64,000 nt of DNA from Pomacea canaliculata (lineage: Eukaryota > Mollusca > Gastropoda > Architaenioglossa > Ampullariidae), in NCBI RefSeq assembly GCF_003073045.1, contig NC_037593.1, positions 11,208,735 to 11,272,734 on the forward strand, given 5' to 3'. A program made the translations under genes and the position numbers. Positions 1 to 12,649 of this stretch are shown one piece after another (the stretch's first letter is position 1; every line of letters begins with the position of its first letter). The notes under the pieces are model-generated. The model did not search any database. It saw only the letters and a program-made list of their open reading frames with translations, and was not told the DNA's origin.

Positions 1-1355
1 CTCTAGTTTATTTTAACCTGGGTATCATTGTCACCATGAGGCCTGTCTCCCCGTGAGAACTTGTTTGGAGTCTGTGGCCACCTTGCTGAGCTTAACCTAC
101 TTGTCTCGTGAATCTTGCTCACCGACAACCACTTCTGTGACCCTGGGACCTGAGTTTCATCATCAACATTGTATGAATATCTGCTTGACTAGTAGTTTTA
201 TTGTGCAGCTGACTGTGTGTATGTCAGTGTGTCCAAGCGTCAGGGATTCCGAAGAAGTGTGACTATTTAAATTATTCTTCACTGGATGCTCAGACCACAA
301 CGGACCCGTTAGACTTTAGAGACTTAAATTAACTGTTGACATTAGTATTTATGAGTGAGAGTGATCAAACAAGCGAGACATGGTACTTGAAGTACTTCAC
401 GATTAGTGGTGGTTCAAATCCAAGTAGACTGATGTTTGTTTGTTTGATGATTCAAGGTGCACACGGAGCTAACTGCAGCTAGTGATCTCTGGTTTTATTC
501 AGTGAGGGTGAACCTTATGTGGTTCAAGGTATCTATGTTAACTGTGTATCACTTCCCCCATACACCCCGCTTTGTTGTAATCAGTTTCCACCCGCCATTT
601 GTCCTCACCAAGGTTTGTGTAGCTGCCAAGCGCTGATCAAAGCGGAATTTTGTTGTTTATTGTCTTGTGGAAGTCCTTTGACCAGACAGCCATACCTGTG
701 CAGCCAAAGGTGGAAATAATGTCTGGAGTGAATAAGTTTAAAGACCAATTCATCCTTGACACTGATTTTCACACCGACTGGCAGCTACTGGCAATAAACA
801 CCAAACCTTTTATTCCAACTCTTTTTTCTTTCTTCCTCTTACTCTCTCTATCTCTCTCTCGGCTACAAACGAGCCGATTTAAGTGAGTCGAACCTCGAAC
901 AGTAGACAGTTTTAGGAAGAAAGAGCGAAGGTAGGGTATACACAGGTCTTTGTCGACTGAATGACTGGTCGTGACGAGTGAGTGGTGCTTACACACTGCG
1001 TGGAAACAAACGGTAACCGCTGCCACCCTGAACTGGTCCTATACCCGATGTCCTCTATACCTCCTCTGTTTAAAAATGATCTACAAATGAGGAAACCATG
1101 AGGTCGGTAGTTCGTGACAATGTTAGCATGCTGTAGCACCTTTTGTTGTTTTGAACAAATTTGGTTACAATGAAGGGCAAAGGTCGTCCCCTAACCTTTT
1201 CAGGTGTTTGTGGAGTGAGGTGTTAGAGACTTCACTTCTCTCGGGGCCAGATCAAGGTTAGGGTGGGGTCCATGTCCTCTCTCTCCCCAACCCTCTATAG
1301 AGCCAGGTCCCCATTCCCGACAACATTTGAAGTGTGTGTGTGGGGGGGGGGAAGG

Positions 1356-1436
1356 GGTGTGAGTTTGTTCAACCCCACGGGTATCACAGGGTTAGTCGGA
1401 GTTCATACACCAACGCTCTAACCACTCAGATATCCG
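1356..1436 (-). repeat. tRNA-like SINE head fragment
   Basis: Read on the minus strand, the segment starts with an A-box-like stretch (GTGGTTAGAGCG). About 40 bases later comes a weak B-box-like GGGGTTGAAC. This is the layout of a tRNA-derived SINE head, not of a functional tRNA, because the acceptor stem does not close. No tail or target duplication was found. Confidence 0.4.
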
Positions 1437-4314
1437 CTTCCATTGATAAACACATGTCATACATAATTCTTTCCCGGGTAGCTGGCCCAAAAATAGAAGA
1501 CACCTGTGGAAGTCAACGTTTTCTCACTCCCTTTCTCCCATCATCTCGTCCCCCAACGGTCTCGCCCACACCGTGTAGACTGGAGTCGACTCGACCTCAT
1601 TCCTCACCTTCTCCGTTTTTCACTTTGTGTGAAGCGTCTGTGCCCTGCCGCTACTCCTACAATTATTTACAAGTTCTTGGCTACCTGCCTCACCTGGCCA
1701 CACCTTAACCACCTGGTCAAACACACTCGACATGAATGGATAGTTAGCAACAACAAAGTGCAGTGCGCTCGACAGTCATAAAGACAGTCTGAGAGGTAAT
1801 GTCTGAGCACCGCGGGATTCTCCAGGGGCCACCGTTATAATAATAATTATTATATTTTTTCAAGAAGGCATAGCTAGCTGGTTGAATGGCATGGCTGATT
1901 GGCTAGGAAGGTGAACAAGTAGTACACAGGGTTGTTTAAAAGCCTGATCTGTCGAGTCTCGACAGGAAGAAAGGCGAGCTCGGCCAGGCTTTGAATTGCT
2001 GGGACCTTGCGCTCCTTTGTTTCAGAAGGTTTCGTCGATGACTGAAGCAACGCCGAGCCCTGGGAGGCCGGTGTTCACGCTTGAATGAACACGGCAAAGG
2101 TTCCGTGACTAACTGCTCCAGCATCGTTCTATGTGTCTCTAGTGTTGGTATTAACACTGCTACATCCGGGTGCTACAGTCCTCCGGAGTCTTCTATTACC
2201 ACGGACAGCGGAGTCTTTAGAGAGCCTCGGATGTCTTAATTGCTGTTCTTGGCCTACACTGTCTTTCGTGTATTTGTCAGGAATCCAAGGCTGACAACAA
2301 CAAAACGATAGGGAGGACGAGAAGAAAGAAAGAAAATAACACAAAAACAAAAAAGAAGAAATGAGGTTCATAGCAGAAGTAGTAGTAGTAGCCGAACAAA
2401 TAGTAGTAACAGTAGTAGTGGTAGAAGAGCAATAACTACAAACCTTTATTTGGCCTTTAAATTCTATTCTGTGCATGTGGCGCCTGCAAAACTAAACAAC
2501 CTTCCTCATGTTTCTACACTGACGAAGACAGGTCATTGTTTTTAGCAAGGCAGCGTGTTGCCCTAACCTGGCGAACTGTGTAGGTGTCATGTGCATCCAC
2601 TCTGTCTCAGTGGTCTCAGTGTGACGTGGTCACGACACGTAGCGTCGTGGAACTGTGTGGACTGGCAATCAACGATGTTAAACTTGTTCACAAACTTTCA
2701 TGCGTGGGTCGTGGAATTTCAACCTAGCGATCTTCATTATTCCTCCTTCTTTTTCCTTTCTCGAATGATTAGAACCAACGTTCTACTGGGCCTGATGAGG
2801 CATCAATATTCACCTGCTACAATGTGTTTACAACGAGGCTGCAGTGACGTCACAGGTAGGGTCAACAAAGGTCACAGAACACTCCATTGTGTCTACCAGC
2901 GGCGACAGCAGGTTTGGGGGGGGGGGTGGGGTCTATGGTGAACGACCGTGTTGCTAGGGGAAACTAAGGACAAGCCCTCTGTCCCCAAGATTGCTTTTGT
3001 TTACAGTTTTAGAAACCTCACTTCCTGTCTGTCCCACACCATAAGTACGGAAGTGGTTTGATTGAAAAAAACCACACACTTGACCTGAGCTTCCAAGACC
3101 CTGAGTCAGACACAAAATTGAAAAAGAAATGTTTTGTTGCACAAGATAGAACGAAGTTTGATGTTCGGAAACACGGTAATGAAATGGTTGAGGGTTGAAA
3201 GACATGCGGACAGATGCGACATTAAAATGAAAGTAAATTAAGAGAAAGCGGCAATGAGAGGCAAGAGAGAAGGTAGTTTGATGTGTGTTCGATGACTCAT
3301 CACTCAAGTCCAATGGACAAACACACACACATGCACACGCCTTACACATGCACAAGAAGAGGCGTACATAAATGGTTCTGCAATCTCTCTCTCTAACACA
3401 CTCTTTCTCTCTCTCACACACACAATGTTGTCATGTCTTTCTCTCGTTGTCACTCTCTCTCTCTCACACACACGTACTTATAAGCCGCAGACCAGAGATC
3501 AGGAAGCTATCAAATCACATTAGAACCGACAATCACAGCCGCTTGACCCCATCTGACCCCTGTGGAAATCGCATCACGACTTAGGACCGCCGGCACTGGA
3601 GAGCTCTCGTCCTGCCGAGCTCCGGACAACTTTTGTCAGATTGGAAACGATTGGCGGTGTCAGCCTCTCGTGTCCCACACCCTGACAGTCATCAGCTGTC
3701 CCCATCATGCCCAGACACGGTGCAGATGCCCTGATGTCACCAACACCACCAGTCACAACACAAACAATATTCAAACTCAGAGGACCGTTACACACACGTG
3801 TGTTTAGCACTTAGCAAGCTTCACACAAGATTTACGGTTAACGGGTTTGGCAATCAGTTACCTGAGGTCGGCTGTACTTAGAAGAATCAGACTGGAAAAA
3901 ATCTGCTAGATAATTGTGTAAATGATAGACCTAAACCGTGGGTAGGTGAGGGTAGAGGAGAGGTGTTTGGTGGGAATAAGAAAAGAAAGGTCAAAGGTAG
4001 TAGTCAGTAGTTTAATGGAGACAGATACCAAAATGATTTCTGTCCTGCTGAGAGAAATTAAGTGTCCGTTGGTCTGTCGTGTTGTGTACTGCTGTGTATC
4101 CGGCTCAATACCATTATTTTTTCTTGATACATTGTTTATGGTATCTCGGTTAGGTTAGTTACATATATTAATACATAAATATTGTATGAGATAAATGAAA
4201 GTTTCTATGTTGCCTTTAAGTGAGTGATTTGCTCTTTAGTCACACGGGAGTGTCCATGATTGCCTTCAAAAGTAAGTCTGTGTGTGTTTGTTTGTCTCTG
4301 TGTGTGTAGACATA

Positions 4315-4334
4315 CCTAACCCTAACCCTAACCC
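4315..4334. repeat. Short interstitial telomere-type repeat (CCTAAC)3
   Basis: Just over three perfect copies of CCTAAC stand in unique-looking sequence, next to a TG-rich microsatellite. Hexamer TTAGGG telomeres are usual in molluscs and other lophotrochozoans. The tract is too short to be a chromosome end. Confidence 0.8.
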
Positions 4335-5104
4335 GTCTGACCACCTCGGTCCCACCTCTGACACTGGTCGAAGCCTTGGATCCACAAACGTATCCATGGA
4401 TACTTATCTCGAGAAATATTTACCCAGAGTTGAAGAAATAGTATCCTATCTGATTTTTATTGAGAGCTGTGGAAATAGTATCTTGACTAATGTTGACCAG
4501 TCATCAGAGAGAAACTACGCTCCACTAGACATTTCAATGGACTTTGTGAGTTGGGTGACTACCCCACCCAGTTCTCGATATTCACCCCTACAAACATCCC
4601 ATCTTTCTATTTCAGTCTCTCGTCTTAAGTAATTAGCTGCTTTGATAAGTAGATATGTAAAACGGTGGGCACCATACGGTGCATGCCTTGGGAGGTAGGT
4701 GCCATCCGGGTGGGCGCAGAGATGATTTGACGCCATTATTAACGCTTACCTGTTGGTCCGGGTAGGCACCGCAGTGGTGAGAAGCTCAGTACACAACGGA
4801 ACCATGGAGACATCCTTGGAATTAGAAGAATCATTAACAGCTAGCGGTATTTCTTCTCGTTAACAACATCCGCTTATATGAGGTGGGAAAGGGGTTGAAA
4901 AATACACGCATCACTTGTCACAACAAACTTGTAAAAACATTAAATACTCTGAGAATAATTTATCCTACTAGAGATAAATTATATATAAAAAGTTGTATGC
5001 ACATAACGTTTATTATATATCCACATATAAGCCTTTTGACACTAATTCCATTTGCAGTTGTTGTAATTGCCGGCATATACAACCTCAGGTCAAGAGGACC
5101 TAAA

Positions 5105-5320
5105 TGAAGAAGGGCACCCGGTAGTGTTGTCGTTAAAACACTCGTTTGTCACCACTGTAGTGAGCGGCTCAGGGTTCACATCTCGTCTAGGGACACTCTG
5201 AGTGTGACACCTGTTCGCAGGGTTGGGTGTCAGGGGTTTCTCCAGGTACTCCGGTTTCCTACCCCCTCCCTCTTCCCCCATAGTGCGAAATCGTCGCAAG
5301 GTGGAAGCTCTTTCCTACTA
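5105..5320 (+). repeat. tRNA-derived SINE with conserved core
   Basis: A tRNA-like head holds an A-box-like segment (GGTAGTGTTGTCG, about 5118) and a B-box-like GGGTTCACATCTC (about 5171). It is followed by a pyrimidine-rich core with TTTCTCCAGGTACTCCGG (about 5237), a motif I know from the cores of many invertebrate SINEs. No clear target duplication was seen. It resembles, but is not the same as, the SINE inside the tandem array units. Confidence 0.6.
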
Positions 5321-8130
5321 AAACTCTAGTGGACAAATGACTAAACTCTTCATAACAATCTCATTTTGGTCAGAATTAATTTATTATCAAGATTTTTTAC
5401 TGGGTTTAAAAATGAAGCGATTTTCGGTTGTTCTTTTGAGTTTTTTTCCCTTTTTTCTTTCGTATTTGTTTCTGTTTTGGTTTAGCGCTGTTTGATGTTT
5501 TTTACACACTCATCTATCAATCAACACTTTGTTATTTTTTCCATTATTAGTAAAACTAAAGTCCACCCCACTGGACCTTTAACTTCTGCCGCTGACCCTG
5601 TGGGCAGCTTGATGGTGGTCCACGCCACCCAGACACTGGGCTCTTTATCAAGCAGCTGTTCATCGCTCGTGATTACCTGTATACACCGGGTAGATCGATG
5701 TCGACTAAAGCTGGTGAGGGCAAAAGGTTATCGGCTTCTCGTCGACCTTAGCGACGCCGGCACGGGCCCCGTGAAACTGGAGACCAGGCACCAGTCTGAC
5801 AAGGGAATGCACTTTTGGAACCGTCGTTATGCAAGCCACCCAAGTCCCCAGAACACCGACCCCGACAACACCTGTCAAGGACGTTCAGGTGAACCCTTCC
5901 AGTCCTCGGGTCTTGATGAGGACAACACACCTTTGTTCTTCGGTCCTCGTGAGAGGTAAAAATCTCTCCTTGCCTTGGGACAGGCGAGAACTCGATCACA
6001 GGTCGGCATTTGGAGACTTCACACCTTCAGAACATTTAGAACCGTGGAAAGGCGGGGTTGTCTTTCTCGCAGTTGCAAATGGCTGACTCTCTGGTTGACT
6101 ACCAAGATGGCTGAATTAGTGAACTGGCTGAAACGTGTTACAATCTTAAACGTATGCAAACTATCAAAGAACATTATTGCGTCTATAGGAGAAAAAAAAA
6201 AAGAGAGAGAGAGAGAGTGACAAGACAAAAAATAGTTGGACATATAGAAATCCTTATGTACCCGGTGGATCGAGCTGGTGGCCATGAAGATCTCGTCTTC
6301 CAAGACGTATAATAGCAGAAAACTGAGTGATGTCCCTGTATACACCTTTCTCTTTTTCTCTCACTTCTTCTCTACCTCCTCCCCTTCCCTCCTCACCACC
6401 TCCCACCCAGACTCTACACCCCGTTACCACTGCACTCGATGACGTCGTCGACCTGTGCGCGCGCATATCAAGACAGAACACACATGCACAGGTCACCACG
6501 ACGGGTGCATGTGCCCGATCGTGATTTACCTCCCTTTCCGTCCTCGTGTCCCAAGCTTTGACACAAGGTGAAGGGGTTGGTGGTGGGGTGGGGTGGGGAG
6601 GTGCACCCCGGCTACTCCTCCTATGCTCAGCCTAGCCCTAGCCCTATCTTTGGCGGTTACCTTCCGAGCTTTATTGATCCCACCCGGGCTTGAGAGGTGG
6701 GCGGGTGGACTGCGGACTTCCGAATAGTCGCTCGTGCTGGCTCTTACGTCATCGTCTCCATGGCCTGCAAAGTCGCGGATTATTTTCCCTTTTCTTTGCG
6801 ACCGTTCTACAATCAAAGTTAAGGAAAGCTGAGTTATTAGCGACGCCCTACTGATTATCACTTTCTCTCCTTTCAAAACAAAGAAAATTATTCCTTCATG
6901 TGTATAGAAAAAAATCTCCATTTCTATTATAAAATTATGCTTGTTGAAACGGTTGTCTTTTAAATATTTGGATTGGCAAGAATATCTGCATAAGGACCAA
7001 CCAGTGGAAACTGAGTTTGTGAGAGATTCAAGCAGGAAGTCAGAACATTGAATATGTATTAGCAATCAACGTTAATAATTTATTAATAAATTATACAAAT
7101 TGTTGTGCCAGTGACACAAATTGTCATAATACATCATCGGGACGATAACAATGGAGGTCTGTGCGAAAGACTAGTACAAGAAATGACACAGGGAAGTAAG
7201 GCATGATAGGATCTCACCCTGCTTACATCAGTAGTTACCACAGCACAGACAGTTAGTGAGCCTGTCACAACACAAACACACAGATACACTTTCTCGCAAA
7301 CACACAAACATGCAAACACGCACATACATACGTGCACGCTTCCTCACCCAATCATCTCTCTATTTCTCTCTCTCTCACACCTTTGGCACGATGTCATTAG
7401 CGATCACAAACTTGATCCCGACCCCCAAAACCTTAAATTCTCGTGTCCCTCCTCTCATTTTCAAATTGTCGTTGTGCGGCATCTTTGGAATGAGTAAGAT
7501 CCATAGGTCAACATACACAGGGGTTCCCGACTGTTTTTACTGTACTGTTTGCACTTTCATCGAGAACTCGCAACCTGTGTCAACCTTGCAAGAATGGCGG
7601 CTAAACTAACGCATCTCCTCACTCACAGGTAGAGTCCATCCAGTAGACAGAGAAGATGAAGAGCACACGTGGGATGAGACTAAGATGTCTCGTGCAAACA
7701 ACAACAACAAGACAAACGAAAACTAAACTGTCCTTGGTGACAACCTTTAAGTTCAGGAACCAACTGGTGTCTGCGGCACGGGAGACCACGTGACATCTGA
7801 GGCGACTGCCAAGTTACAACTCACCTCTCACCTGAGTCAGAACTCTGTGAGCAGCAAGATGAGGCCTCACTGGCAACTCCGCCCTCAAGGGAAAAGTTCT
7901 ACAAAATAAGGCCGATAACTCACCCGTTAAGAAGGTACTTTCACCCACATTACCAGTTCCGTATCCACCCTGATATTCTTGACATCCGGGACACAAGCCT
8001 GTCATCAAAGCTCACAGGACTAGAGCGAGTTTGGTCATCAACATCCACAGGTCGTCAACGGCAACTGCGTCTCCGTCATTGCTGCTGGACTTCTGTGTGA
8101 GATCAGCCTGACGTTGACGTCACCAAGCTT

Positions 8131-8238
8131 GCGTCACATTTCTCGCTGGCTGAAGTTGCGTCACATTTCTCGCTGGCTGCTCTTACGTCACATTTCTCGC
8201 TGGCTGAAGTTGCGTCACATTTCTCGCTGGCTGAGTTT
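8131..8238. repeat. Four-copy 27-bp tandem repeat
   Basis: Four units of exactly 27 bp start at 8131, 8158, 8185 and 8212. Each begins G/A-CGTCAC followed by ATTTCTCGCTGGCTG, and a decayed fifth unit follows at 8239. Each unit carries a CGTCA half-site of the CREB/ATF element, and a TGACGTCA-like cluster lies just upstream (about 8110-8121). The period is a multiple of three, so one frame encodes a 9-residue repeat, but nothing else suggests coding. Confidence 0.85.
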
Positions 8239-8239
8239 C

Positions 8240-9720
8240 GTCATACCTCTCTCTTGTCTATCACACCAGACACTAAGCCGCTATTTGTCACACTGTCTCA
8301 CCTGGCTGACAATGTGGAGCTTAGTGGAGACTTGTGGAGGCAGTTGTGGAGGTTTGACTCACGCCCTCAGTGTCAACCTGTTTAACAGTCAAACATAATG
8401 GAGTCTGTGAGTCTGACATTGTGCGGAAACACTGCGAGTGATAAGAAAGCGATTCAATAAACCTACAGACAAGAGACCGAGGGACAAAGTACACTCCTAC
8501 CACACCACAACAAACACCTTTCAGTCAACTGACCAACACATGATCAGAGGTCGCGGGCGTTGACCTCATCTGCTAGTCCCTGCAGACACGAGACTAACGG
8601 TCACCACGTATGTCAGTTTAAGCCACTAAGGAGGAATAAAGCAACAGCGACACGCATGTTATATACAGAGGCGGTTTGACAGAGTACATTGCTATCTATT
8701 ATCATAATTAGCTTTCGCTAAATCCGGCGTTGAGACAGTCTTTAAAAAAATATGTTTCTGCGAAAAACAATACATTATAAAATATGAAAAGTATCGGAAA
8801 CATGAAAAAAAACCCACCCAAAACGATGGCTAAATTTCGTGTCAGACACAGAAACTTAACCCTGAAAACATTATATATATATAACAAAATATATTATATT
8901 CATAAACCTCGTAGCCAGATGTTTAGACTCAGGTTAATATGCAAGCACGTAGTACGGTCAGATAAACACATAAGGTCATACAAACACAACATATGATGGG
9001 ATGTATACCGTGGTCAAATCCTCGTTGTCGACAGCTGACTGACCAATGTTATGTAATAGACTAGAATAACTCCAAGCACTGCCAACAGTCCAATGTCTGA
9101 GTTTTTACTAAAAGGTTTGCTACCTTCATCCTACTTCACAATGTTTATCTCCTCATGGCCTCAACACGTTGATCGGTAAGATGGACAACTTTGTTGAAAA
9201 AATAAAAGCAGAAGTTGCATACATACAATACAAACTTAAGTGTGGAGATATTTAAAAGAGACTCACTGTACATATTTGTGTATTATATAGATACTGAACA
9301 TACACACTCCAGTACAGATATACTCTACAGACTCTCGATATAAACTGTATTATATACTCAACATACATACTCACGATACACACATTAGTGTATTATAGAA
9401 ATACTCAACATACAGACACACGATAGAGAATATATAATATAGATACATAACACAGAGACTAAGGACGCAGGCTGCAATGTGAAGATATCTATGATATAGA
9501 CTCACAGAAGAGAACTTTGCCGTACAATAAGTAGATAAATTCATAAACATAAAGTAAATAACTCTAGAAATACTCAACAGTCTCAGAAAAGACATCGGGC
9601 ATGAAAACATTAATACAGTATGTTGTCGATGAATACAGAGGAGCATCCACCTATGAAAACCCGCGTGAAATGTTTAAAATTCTACGATGTGAGTGGGTGG
9701 GAGAACTGGAAGACTGCACG
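8240..9720. other. Gene-free stretch with degenerate tandem repeat
   Basis: No gene is supported. Between about 9240 and 9460 there is an AT-rich imperfect tandem repeat, with TGTATTATA-type blocks near 9280, 9346 and 9388 each followed by ACATAC and CACGATA-type sequence. The rest shows nothing recognisable. Confidence 0.6.
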
Positions 9721-9724
9721 GAGC

Positions 9725-9921
9725 CAGTCATAAAACCACGAACTTGTATGACTGGAATGTAGACGATTTCTCCAGTTAACTACTAAAACGAGGCAGGTGT
9801 GTAAAAAGCTTCCGGTTTATTCACAGACTTTGTTTAGGCTCGCCGAGACTAACAGCGGAGAACTCGGCAAGAGGCTAAGCGTTGGTCTCGGCAGACAGCA
9901 GTCCACCTACACACGTCCGAG
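9725..9921 (+). mobile_element. Half copy of a GCCGAG palindromic MITE
   Basis: This segment carries the family's ordered blocks: GTTAACTACTAAAACGAGGC, then CTTCCGGTTTATTCAC, then GGCTCGCCGAGACTAACAGC, then TTGGTCTCGGCAGACAGCAG. The same blocks occur in the full palindromic element at about 32315-32840 and, inverted, in the array units near 42750, 49795 and 58455. Only one arm is present here. Confidence 0.75.
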
Positions 9922-9929
9922 GTGACACT

Positions 9930-11150
9930 GACCTTCAAAATTATTTTTATGGAAAACAAACATACATAACCATAACATACATAACCATACATAACATAAC
10001 ATTGTGGACTATAACTGTAGGCTTGTTACATATCTTTAAAAGCCTTACTAATCATCTCTACAGCAACATTGTTAGCTACACCGTTTCTGAAACAATCACC
10101 GGTGATTTTCAACTAGGAGTTTTTGCAAGCAAGTAGTTCAGGCATGTGAGTCGTTTTTAAACTTCTGTCTGAGGGCAGTGGAACTTGCTGGTGGAATTCA
10201 GATAACGTCATTGTCTAAAGATAGTCCTGACCTCAGAACGTGTGAACAGAACAGAAGAGAAAGGTGTGTGTAGGGGGTGAGGTAGAGAGAGGAAGAGGGG
10301 GGATTGCGCTCCCAAAACTTCCACCAGCCCACCTCCTCCCCAGAACACACACACAATACATACACGCGCGTGCAACACATATTCACTCACCAACACACAC
10401 AAACAAGCGTCCAGACACAAAAACAATCCGCATATACGAGCGCGCACATGCACATACACGCAAGCACACCCGCACATACCGACAGCAAGTAAAGAGGGGA
10501 GCGGGTGGCCATATCTTCTCATTCTTTCACACAGAGCCACCGGCACAGCCGAGTGCGTGCAGAATTGTGCACCCAGTTCTGTTACCTGACAAGCAAACAA
10601 CAGCTTGAGCACTGTGAACTTTTCACATGCCCTCTCCGCCACCAGCACCAAATGCACGGCGCTTGTACAGGCAAACCGTGGACAGCCTAATAAATCATCA
10701 ATAATAGTCTCTACAGTCATTTATACAGTATATGTATGTGTCTATGAACCCGCATAAACTGTAGCCAGACTCATACACCAACACAAACTTCTCTTTTTAA
10801 ACATATGTTACATAGATAGTATGTGTGACTCACAGTAGAAAACTGAAAATAATTTCTGTTACGGATTCCAATGGTGAAGAACCGAAAGACAAGCAAAACC
10901 AAAAACGCAGGGATCGAAAAGGAAATTGAAGACTAAACATATATCTACATTCTAGAAGCAGGGAGAGACGAGGAACCAACACAGCAGCGGAAGAATAAAT
11001 GTTTTAAAATCTGACTTCAATTCTAAACATTAAAGCCCACACAGAAAATTAACGATGTCCACGTTTGTTCAGTTTTAATGTCGAATTTGCCGTGGGTTGA
11101 ATTGTAAGTCTACTCTCCATATAACCTCTTCTTTTTTTTAAAAAAGAGCC
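9930..11150. other. Gene-free stretch, CA-rich
   Basis: No gene is supported. About 10340-10495 is a degraded CA microsatellite that creates spurious open frames on both strands. About 9958-10005 has short ACATAACCAT repeats. The stretch next to 11150 may include the 3' UTR of the minus-strand gene; no clear polyadenylation signal was fixed. Confidence 0.5.
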
Positions 11151-11193
11151 TACCTGTGCAAGTGTGGCCGACCTTGACCCTATTGACCCCAAG

Positions 11194-12420
11194 TCAGTCC
11201 TCTTGGTGCACTATGTGTAGGGCCGTGTCCGTCTGCGGCGGGTCTTCCGCGTACTCGATATCCGGTTCCGGTGGTACGTCAGCGGCCTCGGCCCCGATCA
11301 GCCACTGCGTGATGCGCAGCTTTCTCTCCTCCTCCTCCTCGGTGGAGTCACCTGACCGGTCCTCCACGTCGTTACCGTCGGCGAACACCGAGTCCTGGCG
11401 AGACTGTGCGTTGCTGGAGCTGGCGTTCAGAACCGAAACGGAGTTGAATCTCCGCATGCGCTCTTTCGACCCTTGGGGGCTGGCTTTCCAGTCCAATGTC
11501 TTCTCGCGTGACAGCGCCACTGAAACTGGTTGGCGCCGTCCAACGGTTGCCGTGGTGTTCTGCACGTGCTGGTGCTGTTGGTGGCGATCCACCAGCTTGT
11601 TGTCGGACATGGAGCGCCGCATGCTGCCCAGCCGAGGACGTCCGGACTGCTGGACTGTCCTCACAGACTGCCCCTCACCTGGGCTTCCCTCGCTCTGAAG
11701 TCGTTTCCGAACACCGGAAGCGGCCAACTGAGTCTGCAGCTCTTTAGAGTCCTTGTGGGTCTCGTTCTCGGGTAAAGGCGGCGCGTCACTATTGTACATC
11801 TTGTGGTTGGACAGAGAGTTACTCAGAGTAGCCGGTAAGGACACATTGTTGTTATTATTAGTCTTGATGTGGGGATTCAGAATGGCGCTGGTGTTGTTGT
11901 CGTTGGTGTTAGTGGTGCATACGTTGTTGTTAGCGACATCCCGCATCTCAAAGAGAGTCTCGAGCCTGGGCGTAGAGCTGGTGTTGGTGTCTGGAGAACA
12001 CCACGACAGAGCTCGGTTGGCGTGGAGCTTGCGGGGTCCAAGCGAACCCACCTCGTTGCCCTGCGCAGATGTCTGGCCCACGTGGGATCTGACCGAGGGC
12101 GGGCCCTGACTCCGACCTCGCGGAGAGGTCGCGGCTGTAAAGCCCTTCAACGAGGAGTCGCTATGATTTCGGGACATCGTCCTCTGCGACGTCTTCGACA
12201 AAGGGTCGCTATGGTTACGCGTTGCCCTTTGCTCCATGGCCACCAGCGAGGGGTCGCTGTGGTTGCGGGGGAGGTCGGCAACGCCAGCCTTCAGACGGTT
12301 GTAGATGTTCTTGGACCTCACGGCAGCAGTCATCTGGTGCAGGGAGGACCTGCTGGTGGATCTGGAGCTTGGTCGAGGCTTCTCCTTGTTGACTATGGGC
12401 GGCAATTCTGTCGTGCTCAT
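11194..12420 (-). CDS. Low-complexity, probably disordered protein of unknown function (single or terminal exon)
   Basis: From an ATG at 12420 the minus-strand frame runs 408 codons to a TGA at 11194. I do not recognise the family. The sequence is rich in Ser, Arg, Asn and Gln, consistent with intrinsic disorder. It has three RNHSD(P/S) repeats about 17-20 residues apart near the N-terminus, a basic SSRSTSRSS stretch, an Asn-rich middle, an acidic EEEEE-type run, then RITQWLIG and an acidic tail ending IVHQED. The RNHSD repeats look like possible basophilic-kinase sites (inference). The same frame stays open upstream to about 12750, but without another ATG, so this may be the last exon of a spliced gene whose acceptor I could not fix. 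The long frame, GC-rich composition unlike its surroundings and non-random C-terminus support real coding. An alternative frame over 12215-12508 is judged a shadow. Confidence 0.6.
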   Translation of the reverse strand: MSTTELPPIVNKEKPRPSSRSTSRSSLHQMTAAVRSKNIYNRLKAGVADLPRNHSDPSLVAMEQRATRNHSDPLSKTSQRTMSRNHSDSSLKGFTAATSPRGRSQGPPSVRSHVGQTSAQGNEVGSLGPRKLHANRALSWCSPDTNTSSTPRLETLFEMRDVANNNVCTTNTNDNNTSAILNPHIKTNNNNNVSLPATLSNSLSNHKMYNSDAPPLPENETHKDSKELQTQLAASGVRKRLQSEGSPGEGQSVRTVQQSGRPRLGSMRRSMSDNKLVDRHQQHQHVQNTTATVGRRQPVSVALSREKTLDWKASPQGSKERMRRFNSVSVLNASSSNAQSRQDSVFADGNDVEDRSGDSTEEEEERKLRITQWLIGAEAADVPPEPDIEYAEDPPQTDTALHIVHQED

Positions 12421-12649
12421 TCTTCTGTCGTGCACGCTGCACGCCTTTTCCGACTCCCGCGAGAAGAGTGGAGCGAAGACTGGGCAAAAGATTCTTGCCA
12501 AGAGACATGGACAGCAGACTGTAGAATATCTTCTTGTCACGAGAGCTCTGGTGTTCGGGAGACGAAACTCCACTTCTCTCTCATTTGTTACAACTTTGTT
12601 TTTAATATTGAAGTCCACAGTTTGCCGGTTTGGCCATTCCCTGAGATTT

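Larger units (their letters stand above)
1..8100. other. Gene-free 5' region
   Basis: I see no supportable gene here. Open frames reach 179 codons, but they are low-complexity, overlap frames on the other strand, lack a recognisable domain and often start on non-ATG codons. The region holds CT/CA microsatellites (about 3380-3475 and 7260-7380), an AGT-rich tract (about 2380-2430), two tRNA-like SINE segments (listed separately) and a short telomere-type repeat near 4315. A distal part of a flanking gene, such as a far 5' or 3' UTR, cannot be excluded. Confidence 0.6.

Noticed and set aside
4315..4334. Chromosome end
   Set aside because: Only just over three telomere-type units, with ordinary sequence on both sides.
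5492..5959. 155-codon plus-strand open frame
   Set aside because: It starts at a non-ATG codon in T-rich DNA, shows no recognisable motif and overlaps an opposite-strand frame of similar quality.
6526..7065. 179-codon minus-strand open frame
   Set aside because: No domain, mixed AT-rich and GC-rich parts, non-ATG start and no splice-site support; likely chance.
8131..8238. Possible CRISPR-like array
   Set aside because: The repeats are directly adjacent with no unique spacers, in an animal genome; a plain tandem repeat.
10208..10720. 170-codon minus-strand frame rich in Cys and Val
   Set aside because: Made largely of a degraded CA microsatellite read as GT-rich codons.
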